Source: Azospirillum thiophilum
GTDB taxonomy: Bacteria > Pseudomonadota > Alphaproteobacteria > Azospirillales > Azospirillaceae
Reading direction: 5' to 3'
NCBI RefSeq assembly: GCF_001305595.1
Contig: NZ_CP012401.1
Location: 2,491,001 to 2,555,000 of the forward strand
DNA length: 64,000 bases
The notes under the pieces: generated by a model
What the model was told of the DNA's origin: nothing
The model's database searches: none
The model's input: only the letters and a program-made list of their open reading frames with translations
Part shown: one piece after another, positions 1-8,947 of the stretch
Numbering within the stretch: the stretch's first letter is position 1
Layout of the letters: every line of letters starts with the position of its first letter
Program-made: the position numbers and the translations under genes

Positions 1-191
1 AACAGGTTCAATAGATCCTGTGTGACGCCGCCGCCCGAATCATCGACATAGGGAGGAAATTCATAGGCGCCGACCTTGACGGTTACCGGCACCCCCTGTG
101 CCCAAACCTTCCGGTCGGAGAGAAAAGGCAAGGCTGAAAGAAGAGGCAACACAGTCTTCAGCGCCGTGCGGCGGGATACCGGCCCCGTCAT
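1..191 (-). CDS. Periplasmic substrate-binding protein, N-terminal part only
   Basis: This is the first 63 codons of a leftward gene that runs off the window. It opens with a twin-arginine-like leader (SRRTALK at residues 6-12), a hydrophobic stretch and a probable cleavage site after WAQG. The mature N-terminus (VTVKVGAYEFPPYVDD) is typical of family 3 solute-binding proteins of amino-acid-type ABC importers, so the product is expected in the periplasm. The ATG at 191 is preceded by a strong AGGAGAAGG ribosome site. The ligand cannot be told from this fragment, and a periplasmic sensor domain is an alternative. Confidence 0.6.
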   Translation of the reverse strand, partial: MTGPVSRRTALKTVLPLLSALPFLSDRKVWAQGVPVTVKVGAYEFPPYVDDSGGGVTQDLLNL

Positions 192-311
192 TTTGCCCTT
201 CTCCTTTTGCCCTGATTCCGTGTGGTTACTCTACCCCCGTATGTATCCATGCTGCAATGCGTGACGTTTCCTGTCCGTCCTTCGAAGCAGGGCAATGGCA
301 GGCGGTGACTG

Positions 312-2117
312 TCACGCCGCCTCGGTGGTCAGCTCTTCCAACTGGTCGGCCAACCGGGTGATCTCGTCGCCACTCAGGGTTTCGCGTTCCAGCAGCGCCT
401 GGACGATGGCGTCCAGCGCGGCGCGGTCGGTGCGCAGCAGGCGGCGGGCATGGTCCATCCCCTCGTCGGTGATGCGTCGGACCTCTTCATCGATGCGCCA
501 GGCGGTGCGTTCGGAGCGTACGCCTGGCTCGCCGCCGGCCTGGGCACCGCCGCCATAGGCGGCATGGGCGACGAAGCCGATTTCCTCGCTCATGCCCCAG
601 GCGGTGACCATCCGGCGGGCGAGGTCGGTGGCGGCGCGGAAATCGGCTTCCGCCCCGGTGGTGACTTGGTCGGGACCGAAGGCGATCTCCTCAGCGGCGC
701 GGCCGGCCATTGCGACGGCGATATCAGCCAGCAGCTTGGCGCGCGAGACCGACACGCGGTCGCCCTCCGGCAGCCGCACCACCATGCCCAGCGCGCCGCC
801 GCGCGGGATGATGGTGGCCTTGTGGATCGGATCGGCCTGCGGACAGCGCAGGGAAACCAGCGCGTGGCCAGCCTCGTGGACGGCGATTAACCGCCGCTCG
901 TGCGCCGACAGGGCAAGGCTGCGGCGTTCGGTGCCCATCAGCACCCGGTCCTTGGCCGCTTCGAAATCGGCCATGGTGACGATGACGCGACCCTGGCGCG
1001 CAGCGGACAGCGCCGCTTCGTTGGACAGGTTGGCGAGTTCGGCGCCGGAGAATCCGGGGGTGCCGCGCGCCACCGTGCGGGGACAGACGTCGGGCGCCAG
1101 CGTCAGTCGGCTGGCATGAACACCCAGAATCGCCTCGCGCCCGGCCACGTCGGGCAGGCTGACATGGATGTGGCGGTCGAACCGGCCGGGGCGGAGCACC
1201 GCGGGGTCAAGCATTTCCGAGCGGTTGGTGGCGGCGATCACCACCACGTCGCCGCCGTCGACGATGCCGTCCATTTCGACCAGCAGCTGGTTCAGCGTCT
1301 GCTCGCGTTCGGAATGACTGTTCGATTCGCCGCGCTTGCCGGCCAGAGCGTCGATCTCGTCGATGAATAGGATGCAGGGTGCGGCGGCGCGGGCAGTCTT
1401 GAACAGGCTGCGGACGCGCGCCGCTCCCAGCCCGACGAACATTTCCACGAAGTCGGACCCCGACGCGGCGAAGAAGGGCACGCCGGCCTCGCCGGCCGCC
1501 GCCTTGGCCAACATGGTCTTGCCGGTGCCGGGCGGGCCGACCAGCAGGATGCCCTTCGGCACGCGGGCGCCGGCCATGGCGAAGCGGCGCGGATCCTTCA
1601 GGAATTGGACGGTCTCCCGCAGTTCCTCCTTGGCCTCGTCCACGCCGGCGACATCGGCGAAGACGGTGCCGGTGTCCTCCGGCCGCACGCGGGTGGCGCG
1701 CGCCATCCCGAAGAACTGCCCGCCGCCGAGCAGTAGGCCGCCGATCAGCAATGCCACCACCAGGAAGGGAGCGGCGCGGTCGAGTACGCCCACCGTCCGG
1801 GCCAACAGGCCGTCGGGCCCCTCGTCGAAGGCGATGGCGACCTTGTGTGCGCGCAGTTCCTTCAGCAGGTCGTCGGTCACCGGCATGACGATGCGGTAGC
1901 GGGTGCCGTCACCGGCGACCGCATGGCCGGCGCCCCCGGCGAAGGTGATGGAGTCGATCTCGCCCCGGTTTGCCCGTTCGATCAGCGTGCTATAGGTCGC
2001 CGCCTCTTCGTCCGCCCGCTGGCTGTGATCGTACCAGGCGGCGAAGCCGAGCCATGCGGCGAGCAGGGCGGCCAGGACGGCGAGCGCGATCAACGGGCGT
2101 TTCGGCAACGTGGGCAT
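312..2117 (-). CDS. FtsH-like membrane ATP-dependent zinc metalloprotease (paralogue)
   Basis: The 601-residue product has the full FtsH plan. There are two membrane segments (about 8-27 and 116-132) flanking a small periplasmic domain. An AAA module follows, with Walker A GPPGTGKT at 194-201, Walker B FIDEID at 251-256 and arginine-finger region LRPGRFDR near 308-315. The peptidase domain has the zinc motif HEAGH at 414-418 and a third-ligand aspartate in [10 protein letters not shown]. It should degrade membrane and misfolded proteins from the cytoplasmic face. It is somewhat shorter than housekeeping FtsH and is not next to tilS, the usual alphaproteobacterial context, so it is probably a second copy. 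The catalytic residues all look intact. Confidence 0.9.
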   Translation of the reverse strand: MPTLPKRPLIALAVLAALLAAWLGFAAWYDHSQRADEEAATYSTLIERANRGEIDSITFAGGAGHAVAGDGTRYRIVMPVTDDLLKELRAHKVAIAFDEGPDGLLARTVGVLDRAAPFLVVALLIGGLLLGGGQFFGMARATRVRPEDTGTVFADVAGVDEAKEELRETVQFLKDPRRFAMAGARVPKGILLVGPPGTGKTMLAKAAAGEAGVPFFAASGSDFVEMFVGLGAARVRSLFKTARAAAPCILFIDEIDALAGKRGESNSHSEREQTLNQLLVEMDGIVDGGDVVVIAATNRSEMLDPAVLRPGRFDRHIHVSLPDVAGREAILGVHASRLTLAPDVCPRTVARGTPGFSGAELANLSNEAALSAARQGRVIVTMADFEAAKDRVLMGTERRSLALSAHERRLIAVHEAGHALVSLRCPQADPIHKATIIPRGGALGMVVRLPEGDRVSVSRAKLLADIAVAMAGRAAEEIAFGPDQVTTGAEADFRAATDLARRMVTAWGMSEEIGFVAHAAYGGGAQAGGEPGVRSERTAWRIDEEVRRITDEGMDHARRLLRTDRAALDAIVQALLERETLSGDEITRLADQLEELTTEAA

Positions 2118-2409
2118 GACGGCTCCGTGACGAGGGCAGGAGGATGGGGCAGGAGGATGGGGGCAGGGATGGGAGAGGGGCTAGCTTTCGATCTATGCCA
2201 TAGATGCGGGACTGCGCGCCGCCGCGGCAACCGATAACGGCCTCCGTCCCTTCTTTGACACCGTAAGTGGGGCGTTCCCGAAATGGGCGGCTTCGGATTG
2301 TGCGGCCTTCTCAAGCGGTTGCCCATACGCTTCAGTTCGGACAGTATGTCCATCAAACCAAATGAGCCTGCCCAAACGATCCAGCCCAAACCATAAGGAC
2401 CACACCGAC

Positions 2410-3231
2410 ATGGCCGAGGCCGCCGCGGCGCCCGCCCTCCGACTGGAAGGCGTGACCTGCACCTTTCCCTCACCCGACGGCCGGGGACGTTCCTACACCG
2501 CCGTACAGGGCGCCAGTTTCACAGTCGCCGATGGGGAGTTCGTATCGATCGTCGGCCCGACCGGCAGTGGCAAATCGACGATGCTGAACGTTGCCGCCGG
2601 CCTGCTGAAGCCCAGCGAGGGGCGCGCACTGTCTTTCGGGCAGCCGGTGACCGGCATCAATCCCAAGGCAGGTTACATGTTCCAATCCGAGGCGTTGATG
2701 CCATGGAAATCGGCCCTGGACAATGTCGCGGCCGGACTGGAATTCCGCGGAGTCGCGAAATCGGAAGCGCGGGAGCGCGCGCAGCCCTGGCTGGCCCGCG
2801 TCGGCCTGGACGGGTTCGGCGACCGTTTCCCGCACCAGCTTTCCGGCGGGATGCGCAAGCGCGTGGCGCTGGCCCAAACGCTGATCGTCGACCCGAAGAT
2901 CATCCTGATGGACGAGCCCTTCTCGGCGCTCGACATCCAGACCCGCCAGATGATGGAGAACGAGCTGCTCGATTTGTGGGCGGCCGACCGCAAGTCGGTG
3001 GTCTTCATCACCCATGACCTGGAGGAGGCGATCGCGATGTCCGACCGGGTTCTGGTGCTGTCCGCCGGACCGGGCGCGCGGCTGATCGGCGAATACCGCA
3101 TCGACCTCGACCGTCCGCGCGACGTGGCGGAAATCCGCATGACCCCGCGCTTCCTCGCTCTGCACCGGGAGATCTGGGGCCAGTTGCGCGACGAAGTGCT
3201 GAAGGGCTACGCCCAGACCAAGCTGCGGTGA
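2410..3231 (+). CDS. NitT/TauT-type ABC transporter ATP-binding protein
   Basis: A 273-residue ABC ATPase with Walker A GPTGSGKST at 49-57, signature LSGGM at 144-148 and Walker B IILMDEP at 164-170. It powers the permease encoded immediately downstream. The sequence is of the SsuB/TauB/NrtD subfamily, whose members import sulfonates, taurine, nitrate or pyrimidine precursors. I chose the ATG at 2410 because it follows an AAGGA ribosome site and gives the family's normal N-terminus. A longer in-frame start at 2362 adds 16 unlikely residues. The gene is first in a three-gene operon (ATPase, permease, binding protein). The substrate is not identifiable from sequence. Confidence 0.9.
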   Translation: MAEAAAAPALRLEGVTCTFPSPDGRGRSYTAVQGASFTVADGEFVSIVGPTGSGKSTMLNVAAGLLKPSEGRALSFGQPVTGINPKAGYMFQSEALMPWKSALDNVAAGLEFRGVAKSEARERAQPWLARVGLDGFGDRFPHQLSGGMRKRVALAQTLIVDPKIILMDEPFSALDIQTRQMMENELLDLWAADRKSVVFITHDLEEAIAMSDRVLVLSAGPGARLIGEYRIDLDRPRDVAEIRMTPRFLALHREIWGQLRDEVLKGYAQTKLR

Positions 3232-3238
3232 CGACATC

Positions 3239-4039
3239 ATGAAATCCCATGCCAAGCGCCTGCCGGGCCGCCCGGTCATCCTGCTGCTGCAGCTCGCCGT
3301 CCTGATCGCCTTCCTCCTGGTCTGGCATGTCCTGACCGACACCAAGATACTCAGCCCCTTCTTCTTCGGCACGCCGGGGGCGGTGCTGGCCCGTACCTGG
3401 GCCGACTTCGCGTCGGGCGTCATCTGGTATCATCTGGGCATCACCCTGCTGGAGACGGCGCTGGCCTTCGTCATCGGTACGGTGGCCGGCATCGCCTTCG
3501 GCTTCTGGTTCGCCCGCGCGCCGCTGGTCTCCCTGGTGTTCGACCCGTACATCAAGGCGATCAACGCGCTGCCGCGTGTCGTTCTGGCGCCGATCTTCGC
3601 GCTTTGGCTGGGGTTGGGCATCTGGTCGAAGGTGGCGCTGGGGGTGACGCTGGTCTTCTTCATCGTCTTCTTCAACGTCTATCAAGGCGTGAAGGAGGTC
3701 AGCCCGGTGGTCCTAGCCAATGCCCGCATGCTGGGCGCCAGTTCCCGCGACCTGTTCCGGCATGTCTATCTGCCGTCCGCCCTGTCCTGGGTCTTCTCGT
3801 CCCTGCACACGGCCGTCGGCTTCGCCATGGTCGGCGCGGTTGTCGGCGAATATCTGGGGTCCGCCGCCGGGCTGGGCTACCGCATCCATCAGGCCGAAGG
3901 CGTCTTCGACACGGTCGGCGTCTTCTCCGGCATGCTGGTGCTGACGATCTTCGTCGTCCTGATCGACGCCGCCGTCACCATGATCGAGAAACGGCTGCTG
4001 CACTGGCGCCCGCAGGACAATCATGGCGGGCAGCACTGA
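3239..4039 (+). CDS. NitT/TauT-type ABC transporter permease
   Basis: A 266-residue inner-membrane protein with about six hydrophobic segments. It carries the binding-protein-dependent permease EAA-like loop around residues 165-185 (VLANARMLGASSRDLFRHV), which docks onto the ATPase. It starts 7 bases after the ATPase stop codon and is followed 20 bases later by the binding protein, so the three genes are surely co-transcribed. It forms the membrane channel of an SsuC/TauC-like importer. Confidence 0.9.
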   Translation: MKSHAKRLPGRPVILLLQLAVLIAFLLVWHVLTDTKILSPFFFGTPGAVLARTWADFASGVIWYHLGITLLETALAFVIGTVAGIAFGFWFARAPLVSLVFDPYIKAINALPRVVLAPIFALWLGLGIWSKVALGVTLVFFIVFFNVYQGVKEVSPVVLANARMLGASSRDLFRHVYLPSALSWVFSSLHTAVGFAMVGAVVGEYLGSAAGLGYRIHQAEGVFDTVGVFSGMLVLTIFVVLIDAAVTMIEKRLLHWRPQDNHGGQH

Positions 4040-4059
4040 ATCCAATCGGGAGGAAAACA

Positions 4060-5088
4060 ATGAGACTGAAATCACTGATCGCGGCCGCCGCGGTCGCCCT
4101 GACCTTGGGAAGTGCCGGCATGGCAGCAGCCCAGCAGAAGCTTGAGAAGACCGATATCAAGATCGCGGTCGGCGGCAAGCCGCTGCTCTATTACCTCCCG
4201 CTGACGCTGGCGGAACGGCTTGGTTATTTCAAGGATGCCGGGCTAACCGTCGAAATCAGCGATTTCGGCGGCGGCGCCAAGAGCCTGCAAGCCTTGATCG
4301 GCGGGTCGGCCGATGTCGTCACCGGCGCCTACGACCACACCATCCAGATGCAGGCCAAGGGCCAGCCCATCGTTGCGGTGACCCAGCTCGGCCGCTACCC
4401 CGGCATCGTGCTGGCCGCTGTCAACAAGGCCGGCACCGTCAAGTCACTCAAAGATCTTAAGGGCAAGAAAGTTGGCGTGACCGCTCCCGGCTCCTCCACC
4501 AACTTCATGCTGAACCATGTGTTGACCTCCATGGGCATGAAGCCGGAGGATGCGTCGGTCATCGGTGTCGGCGGCGGGCCCAGCGCCATCGCGGCGATTA
4601 AGCGGGGCGAGATCGATGCCATCGTCAATCTGGATCCGGTGATCAGCCAGGCCCAGGCCGACGGCGACATCACCGTCCTCGCCGACACCCGGACCGAGAA
4701 GGGCACGCTCGACGTCTATGGCGGCCCATATCCCGCGGCAGTGCTCTACGCCAAGCCGGACTTCATCAGGGAGAATCCGAAGACCACCCAGGCGCTGGCC
4801 GACGTCTTCGTCCGCACCATGCTGTGGCTGAACAAGGCGAGCACCGACGACGTGCTAAAGGTCCTGCCGGAAGAGTATTTCCTGGGCAACAAGACGCTCT
4901 ATGCCGAGGCCTTCGAGCATTCGAAGCCGACCTATTCGCCGGACGGCCGCTTTACCCAGGAGGGCGCCGATGCGGCGTTGAAGGTGCTGAAGGCGTTCGA
5001 CCCGGCGGTGGCGTCCGCGAGCATCGACCTGTCCAGGACCTACACCAACCAGTATGTCGAGGATGCGTTGAAGCGCCTGCAGAAATAA
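4060..5088 (+). CDS. NitT/TauT-type ABC transporter substrate-binding protein
   Basis: A 342-residue secreted protein with a classic Sec signal peptide (hydrophobic core about residues 6-20, cleavage near AAAQQ). The rest is an NMT1/SsuA-like periplasmic binding fold (YYLPLTLAERLGYF and GGAKSLQALIGGSADVV are typical of this family). The ATG at 4060 has an ideal GGAGG site upstream. An in-frame extension back to 3604 only overlaps the permease gene and is rejected. It delivers the ligand to the preceding permease; candidates are a sulfonate, nitrate or a pyrimidine precursor. Confidence 0.9.
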   Translation: MRLKSLIAAAAVALTLGSAGMAAAQQKLEKTDIKIAVGGKPLLYYLPLTLAERLGYFKDAGLTVEISDFGGGAKSLQALIGGSADVVTGAYDHTIQMQAKGQPIVAVTQLGRYPGIVLAAVNKAGTVKSLKDLKGKKVGVTAPGSSTNFMLNHVLTSMGMKPEDASVIGVGGGPSAIAAIKRGEIDAIVNLDPVISQAQADGDITVLADTRTEKGTLDVYGGPYPAAVLYAKPDFIRENPKTTQALADVFVRTMLWLNKASTDDVLKVLPEEYFLGNKTLYAEAFEHSKPTYSPDGRFTQEGADAALKVLKAFDPAVASASIDLSRTYTNQYVEDALKRLQK

Positions 5089-5137
5089 TTTTCCCGGCGC
5101 CCGTTGGTCGGGCGTCAAATACCCATAGAAAAAATGT

Positions 5138-5165
5138 GGGCGCGGCATTCTGTCGCGCCCTTTTC
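5138..5165 (+). terminator. Rho-independent terminator of the ABC importer operon
   Basis: A perfect 7-bp stem GGGCGCG/CGCGCCC with a 9-base loop is followed directly by TTTT. It lies about 50 bases after the binding-protein stop codon and closes the operon. Confidence 0.85.
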
Positions 5166-5247
5166 CATGTTGCGCTGCCGTTAGACTGGACGAAATCGGT
5201 CCTGATTGCCTGCGGTCAGGCCACCCCATCCGACAGCGGAGTGTACC

Positions 5248-5682
5248 ATGGCAGAGGTGATTTTCTACGCAATGGCCGGTTGCCCGGCGAATGCCAAGCA
5301 GAAGCAGCAACTGGCCGCCGCAGGCCACGCGCTGGTTGAGCGCGATCTTGCCACCGCCGACCTGACGGCCGACGGCCTGCGCGCTTTCTTCGGCGACAAG
5401 GAGGTCGGATCCTGGTTCAACCGCCGAGCCGCTGCGGTCAAGTCCGGCTCGGTCAAGCCCGACGCCCTTGACGAGGCTGGTGCGCTCGCCGTCCTGCTGG
5501 CCGACCGCGACCTGATCCGCCGCCCGCTGATCCAGGTCGGCGACCGCCGTGAAGCCGGCTTCGATCCGACCATCCTCCATGCCTGGATCGGCTTGACGTC
5601 CGGCGAAAGCTGCGACGACAAACATGCCCGCGGCCAGTGCGACCACGGGCACCAGCATTTCGTGAAGGCTCCGGCGGCCTGA
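5248..5682 (+). CDS. Nitrogenase-associated ArsC/Spx-like protein (NifO family)
   Basis: A 144-residue thioredoxin-fold protein of the ArsC/Spx superfamily. A single cysteine lies near the N-terminus (AGC at 10-12). The pattern FFGDKEV, SWFNRRAAAVKSG, RRPLIQVGDRREAGFD matches the nitrogenase-associated or NifO branch rather than true arsenate reductase. The C-terminal tail is rich in Cys and His (SCDDKHARGQCDHGHQHF), suggesting metal binding. NifO-type proteins have been linked to molybdenum use and nitrogen fixation in diazotrophs, but no nif gene is in this window. The ATG at 5248 gives the family N-terminus; a start at 5206 would add 14 unsupported residues. Confidence 0.75.
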   Translation: MAEVIFYAMAGCPANAKQKQQLAAAGHALVERDLATADLTADGLRAFFGDKEVGSWFNRRAAAVKSGSVKPDALDEAGALAVLLADRDLIRRPLIQVGDRREAGFDPTILHAWIGLTSGESCDDKHARGQCDHGHQHFVKAPAA

Positions 5683-5689
5683 CCGCACT

Positions 5690-5720
5690 CCCCCTTTCCG
5701 GAGACCGGCGGGGAAGGGGG
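5690..5720. terminator. Possible bidirectional hairpin between convergent genes
   Basis: CCCCCTT and AAGGGGG form a 7-bp stem around a G+C-rich loop in the 67-base gap between two convergent genes. No clear T-run follows, so intrinsic termination is uncertain. Confidence 0.35.
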
Positions 5721-5749
5721 CAGGGAAAGGACGCCGGGTCAGCGAATCG

Positions 5750-6145
5750 TCATTCCGGCGGTACTTCGCGCGGCTTGCGGTCCTCGCCGATGGCGACATA
5801 GGTGAACACGCCCTCCGTCACCTTGATCGGGTCGGAGCCGGAACGTTCGCGGCGGACCCAGGTCTCGATCCGGACCCGAAGCGAGGTGCGTCCGACTTTC
5901 TCGATTCGGGCGAAGCAGCTGACCTCGTCGCCGACGAAGACCGGCTTGTGGAAGGTCATCGCCTCGATGCCGACGGTGGCGACGCGGCCATGGCTGCGCC
6001 GCACCGCGACCGTGCCGCCGGCCAGATCCATCTGTGCCAGCAGCCAGCCGCCAAAGATGTCGCCGTTCGGGTTGGTGTCCGCCGGCATGGCGATGGCCCG
6101 CAGCGCCGGGCCATTGTCGAAGTCGTAACCGTCCACCGCGCTCAT
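5750..6145 (-). CDS. Acyl-CoA thioesterase, hotdog fold (YciA-like)
   Basis: A 131-residue single-hotdog protein. The motif TNPNGDIFGGWLLAQMDLAGG near residues 23-43 is the signature of YciA/BACH-type acyl-CoA thioesterases; its Asn, Asp and Gly residues sit at the active site. It hydrolyses acyl-CoA to free acid and CoA in the cytoplasm. The ATG at 6145 follows GGAGGA. An earlier in-frame ATG at 6175 lacks a ribosome site. Confidence 0.85.
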   Translation of the reverse strand: MSAVDGYDFDNGPALRAIAMPADTNPNGDIFGGWLLAQMDLAGGTVAVRRSHGRVATVGIEAMTFHKPVFVGDEVSCFARIEKVGRTSLRVRIETWVRRERSGSDPIKVTEGVFTYVAIGEDRKPREVPPE

Positions 6146-6253
6146 GCTTCCTCCGGCATCACGAAAATTTCGCACACAAAAGCTTGTGGCAACGCACTAT
6201 AAACGCCCCAGGATACGCTTGCGCACCCCTGACGAAATTCCTATCATCCCGCC

Positions 6254-8242
6254 ATGAGCGATCTTTTCGAGAACGCGGCCCCCAAGGCCGACAGCTACTC
6301 CGCCCAGGATATCGAGGTTCTGGAGGGGCTGGAACCCGTACGCCGCCGGCCGGGCATGTATATCGGCGGCACCGACGACCGTGCGCTGCACCATCTGGTG
6401 GCGGAGGTGCTGGACAATGCCATGGACGAGGCGGTGGCCGGCCATGCCAGCCGCATCGACCTGGAGCTTGCCGTCGACGGTTCGGTGGTGGTGCGCGACA
6501 ACGGTCGCGGCATCCCCATCGACGACCACCCGAAATATCCGGGCAAGTCGGCGCTCGAGGTCATCATGACCACGCTGCACTCGGGCGGCAAATTCTCCAA
6601 CAAGGTCTACCAGACCTCGGGTGGCCTGCACGGCGTCGGCCTGTCGGTGGTGAACGCCCTGTCGGACCGGCTGACCGTCGAGATCGCGCGCGAGAAGCAG
6701 CTCTACGTCCAGGATTACAGCCGCGGCCTGCCGCAGGGGCCGCTGGCCCGCAAGGGCAACGTCAAACGGCGCGGAACCACCATCCGTTTCCATGCCGACC
6801 CGGAGATCTTCGGAGAGACCGCCCATTTCGAGCCGCACCGGCTCTACCGTCTGGCGCGGTCCAAGGCCTATCTCTACCGCGGTGTCGAAATCCGCTGGAG
6901 CTGCGACCCGGCGCTGCTGTCGGTCGATGCCACCACTCCGGCCTCCGAGACTCTGCATTTCCCCGGCGGCCTGCAGGACTACCTGACGGCGGCGCTGAAG
7001 GACCGCAAGACGCTGACGCCGTCGCCCTTCGCCGGTTCGCTCGACTTTCCCAACGGCCAGGGCCGCGTCGAATGGGCGGTGGCATGGCCGGACGATGACG
7101 AAGGCTTCTCGCACACCTACTGCAACACCGTACCGACTCCGCTGGGTGGCACGCACGAGGCCGGCCTGCGCACCGCGCTGACCCGCGGCCTGAAGGCCTA
7201 TGGCGAGTTGACCAGCAACAAGCGCGCCGGTCAGGTCACCGCCGACGACGTGATGGGCGAGGCCTGCATCCTGCTGTCCGTCTTCATCCGCGAACCGCAT
7301 TTCCAGGGGCAGACCAAGGAAAAGCTGGTGACGGCGGAGGCGCAGCGCCTCGTCGAGGCTGCGGTGAAGGACCATTTCGACCATTGGCTGTCGGGCGATC
7401 CGGCCAGCGCCAATGCCCTGCTCGAACGCCTGATCGAAAAGGCGGAGGAGCGGGCCCGGCGCAAGCAGTCCAAGGAGATGACGCGCAAGTCGGCGACCCG
7501 TCGCCTGCGCCTGCCCGGCAAGCTGGCCGACTGTTCGCGCAATTCCCCCGAAGGCACCGAGCTGTTCCTGGTGGAGGGCGATTCGGCCGGCGGTTCGGCC
7601 AAGCAGGCGCGCCAGCGCGAGACGCAGGCCATTCTGCCGCTGCGCGGCAAAATCCTTAACGTCGCCAGCGCGTCGGTCGACAAGATGAAGGCCAACCAGG
7701 AGCTGAACGACCTGACCCAGGCGCTTGGCTGCGGCATCGGCAAGGATTTTTCGACGGACAAGCTGCGCTACGAGCGGGTCATCATCATGACCGACGCCGA
7801 CGTCGACGGCGCCCACATCGCCTCGCTGCTGATGACTTTCTTCTACCGCGAGATGCCGGGCCTGATCCAGGAAGGGCACCTGTATCTCGCCCTGCCGCCG
7901 CTCTACCGGCTGAGCCACGGCAACAAGCAGGTCTACGCCCGCGACGACGCCCACAAGGACGAGCTGCTGTCGCGGATGTTCAAGGGCAAGAAGCCCGATA
8001 TCAGCCGCTTCAAGGGCTTGGGCGAGATGATGCCGGCCCAGCTGCGCGATACCACCATGGATCCGTCCAAGCGCTCCCTGTTGCGGGTGGTGGTGCCGAA
8101 TGCCGCCGATCCGGAGGAAAAGCCGGAATGCGAGCGCACCCGCTCGCTTGTGGAAGACCTGATGGGCAAACGGCCCGAGTTGCGCTTCAAGTTCATCCAG
8201 GACAATGCCAAGTTCGTGAAGGCCGACGACATCGACGTGTAA
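6254..8242 (+). CDS. parE: DNA topoisomerase IV subunit B
   Basis: A 662-residue type IIA topoisomerase ATPase subunit. The N-terminal GHKL ATPase domain shows RRRPGMYIGG, EVLDNAMDEA and DNGRGIPIDDHP. The TOPRIM part begins near residue 438 with EGDSAGGSAKQARQR and contains PLRGKILNV and the metal-binding DADVDGAHI. ParE and GyrB are similar; the length (gyrases are about 800 residues in this group) and the GGTDDRALHHL variant favour ParE. With ParC it decatenates daughter chromosomes. The gene is a single transcription unit, divergent from the thioesterase. Confidence 0.92.
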   Translation: MSDLFENAAPKADSYSAQDIEVLEGLEPVRRRPGMYIGGTDDRALHHLVAEVLDNAMDEAVAGHASRIDLELAVDGSVVVRDNGRGIPIDDHPKYPGKSALEVIMTTLHSGGKFSNKVYQTSGGLHGVGLSVVNALSDRLTVEIAREKQLYVQDYSRGLPQGPLARKGNVKRRGTTIRFHADPEIFGETAHFEPHRLYRLARSKAYLYRGVEIRWSCDPALLSVDATTPASETLHFPGGLQDYLTAALKDRKTLTPSPFAGSLDFPNGQGRVEWAVAWPDDDEGFSHTYCNTVPTPLGGTHEAGLRTALTRGLKAYGELTSNKRAGQVTADDVMGEACILLSVFIREPHFQGQTKEKLVTAEAQRLVEAAVKDHFDHWLSGDPASANALLERLIEKAEERARRKQSKEMTRKSATRRLRLPGKLADCSRNSPEGTELFLVEGDSAGGSAKQARQRETQAILPLRGKILNVASASVDKMKANQELNDLTQALGCGIGKDFSTDKLRYERVIIMTDADVDGAHIASLLMTFFYREMPGLIQEGHLYLALPPLYRLSHGNKQVYARDDAHKDELLSRMFKGKKPDISRFKGLGEMMPAQLRDTTMDPSKRSLLRVVVPNAADPEEKPECERTRSLVEDLMGKRPELRFKFIQDNAKFVKADDIDV

Positions 8243-8373
8243 GCTACAGGAGTCCAGCGCGGATGAGGACCGGGATCGCGATTCTGTTCCGGGATGAAGC
8301 GGCAGATGACGACTCGCCCTGCAGTCGGGCACTCCCCATATCCAGGGCAGCGTTACCAATCCACGGTTCCACC

Positions 8374-8925
8374 ATGCGCATGCTTCCGCCGCTCGCCGCC
8401 TTGTTGCTGGGCACTGCCTCTCTTGCCGCCTGTACGAACGAGCGGGTGGTGGCGAGCGAGCCGGCACCGGCCTATACGCGGAGCGAGGTCGCCTATGCCG
8501 CCGGAAACCGTGACCTGCGGGTGGTCGTGCACGGCGATCCGTTCGGCATGTCGGCGGATCGCTTTGCGGAAAAGATATTGCCCTACATGCAGAACCGCGC
8601 CGGGGTGGTCACGACCTTGACCACCACACCGAACGATACGGCACGACGTGACTACAAGGTGGTGCTGGCCTTCAATGTGGCCGAGACGATGTTGAACTCC
8701 TCCCTTTGCACCGATGGCCCGATCCCGACGCGGCCGCCGGGAGGGCCCATCATCGTGCAGGGGGCGTTCTGCCGGTCAGGCGGTGCGCTGACCTCCGCCA
8801 CCGGCTGGCTCGACCGGCCGTTGGGGCCGGACGATCCCGATTTCCACTATCTGATCAGCGACATGACCTTTTCGCTGTTCCCATCCCACCGCGCCGGCCT
8901 GTTCTGCGGCGCCATAGATTGCTGA
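8374..8925 (+). CDS. Putative outer-membrane lipoprotein, unknown function
   Basis: A 183-residue protein with a type II signal peptide: hydrophobic residues 3-17 end in the lipobox LAAC, so the mature protein should be lipidated on that cysteine. The rest has no family I recognise; it contains four further cysteines that could form disulfides. The ATG at 8374 was chosen because it places the signal peptide at the N-terminus; the same frame is open further upstream, overlapping parE. A function cannot be given. Confidence 0.75.
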   Translation: MRMLPPLAALLLGTASLAACTNERVVASEPAPAYTRSEVAYAAGNRDLRVVVHGDPFGMSADRFAEKILPYMQNRAGVVTTLTTTPNDTARRDYKVVLAFNVAETMLNSSLCTDGPIPTRPPGGPIIVQGAFCRSGGALTSATGWLDRPLGPDDPDFHYLISDMTFSLFPSHRAGLFCGAIDC

Positions 8926-8947
8926 CGCCCGGTCGCCAGCGCGAGGG

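Noticed and set aside
1..191. Frameshift in the left-edge binding-protein gene
   Set aside because: Careful reading of the minus strand shows one continuous frame from the ATG at 191 through the signal peptide into the mature protein.
2118..2409. Riboswitch (TPP or guanidine type) before the NitT/TauT importer
   Set aside because: The conserved core segments of those riboswitches were not found; only weak inverted repeats are present.
6197..8467. Long 756-codon open frame opposite parE
   Set aside because: It mirrors a certain topoisomerase gene codon by codon in high-G+C DNA and its translation has no family character.
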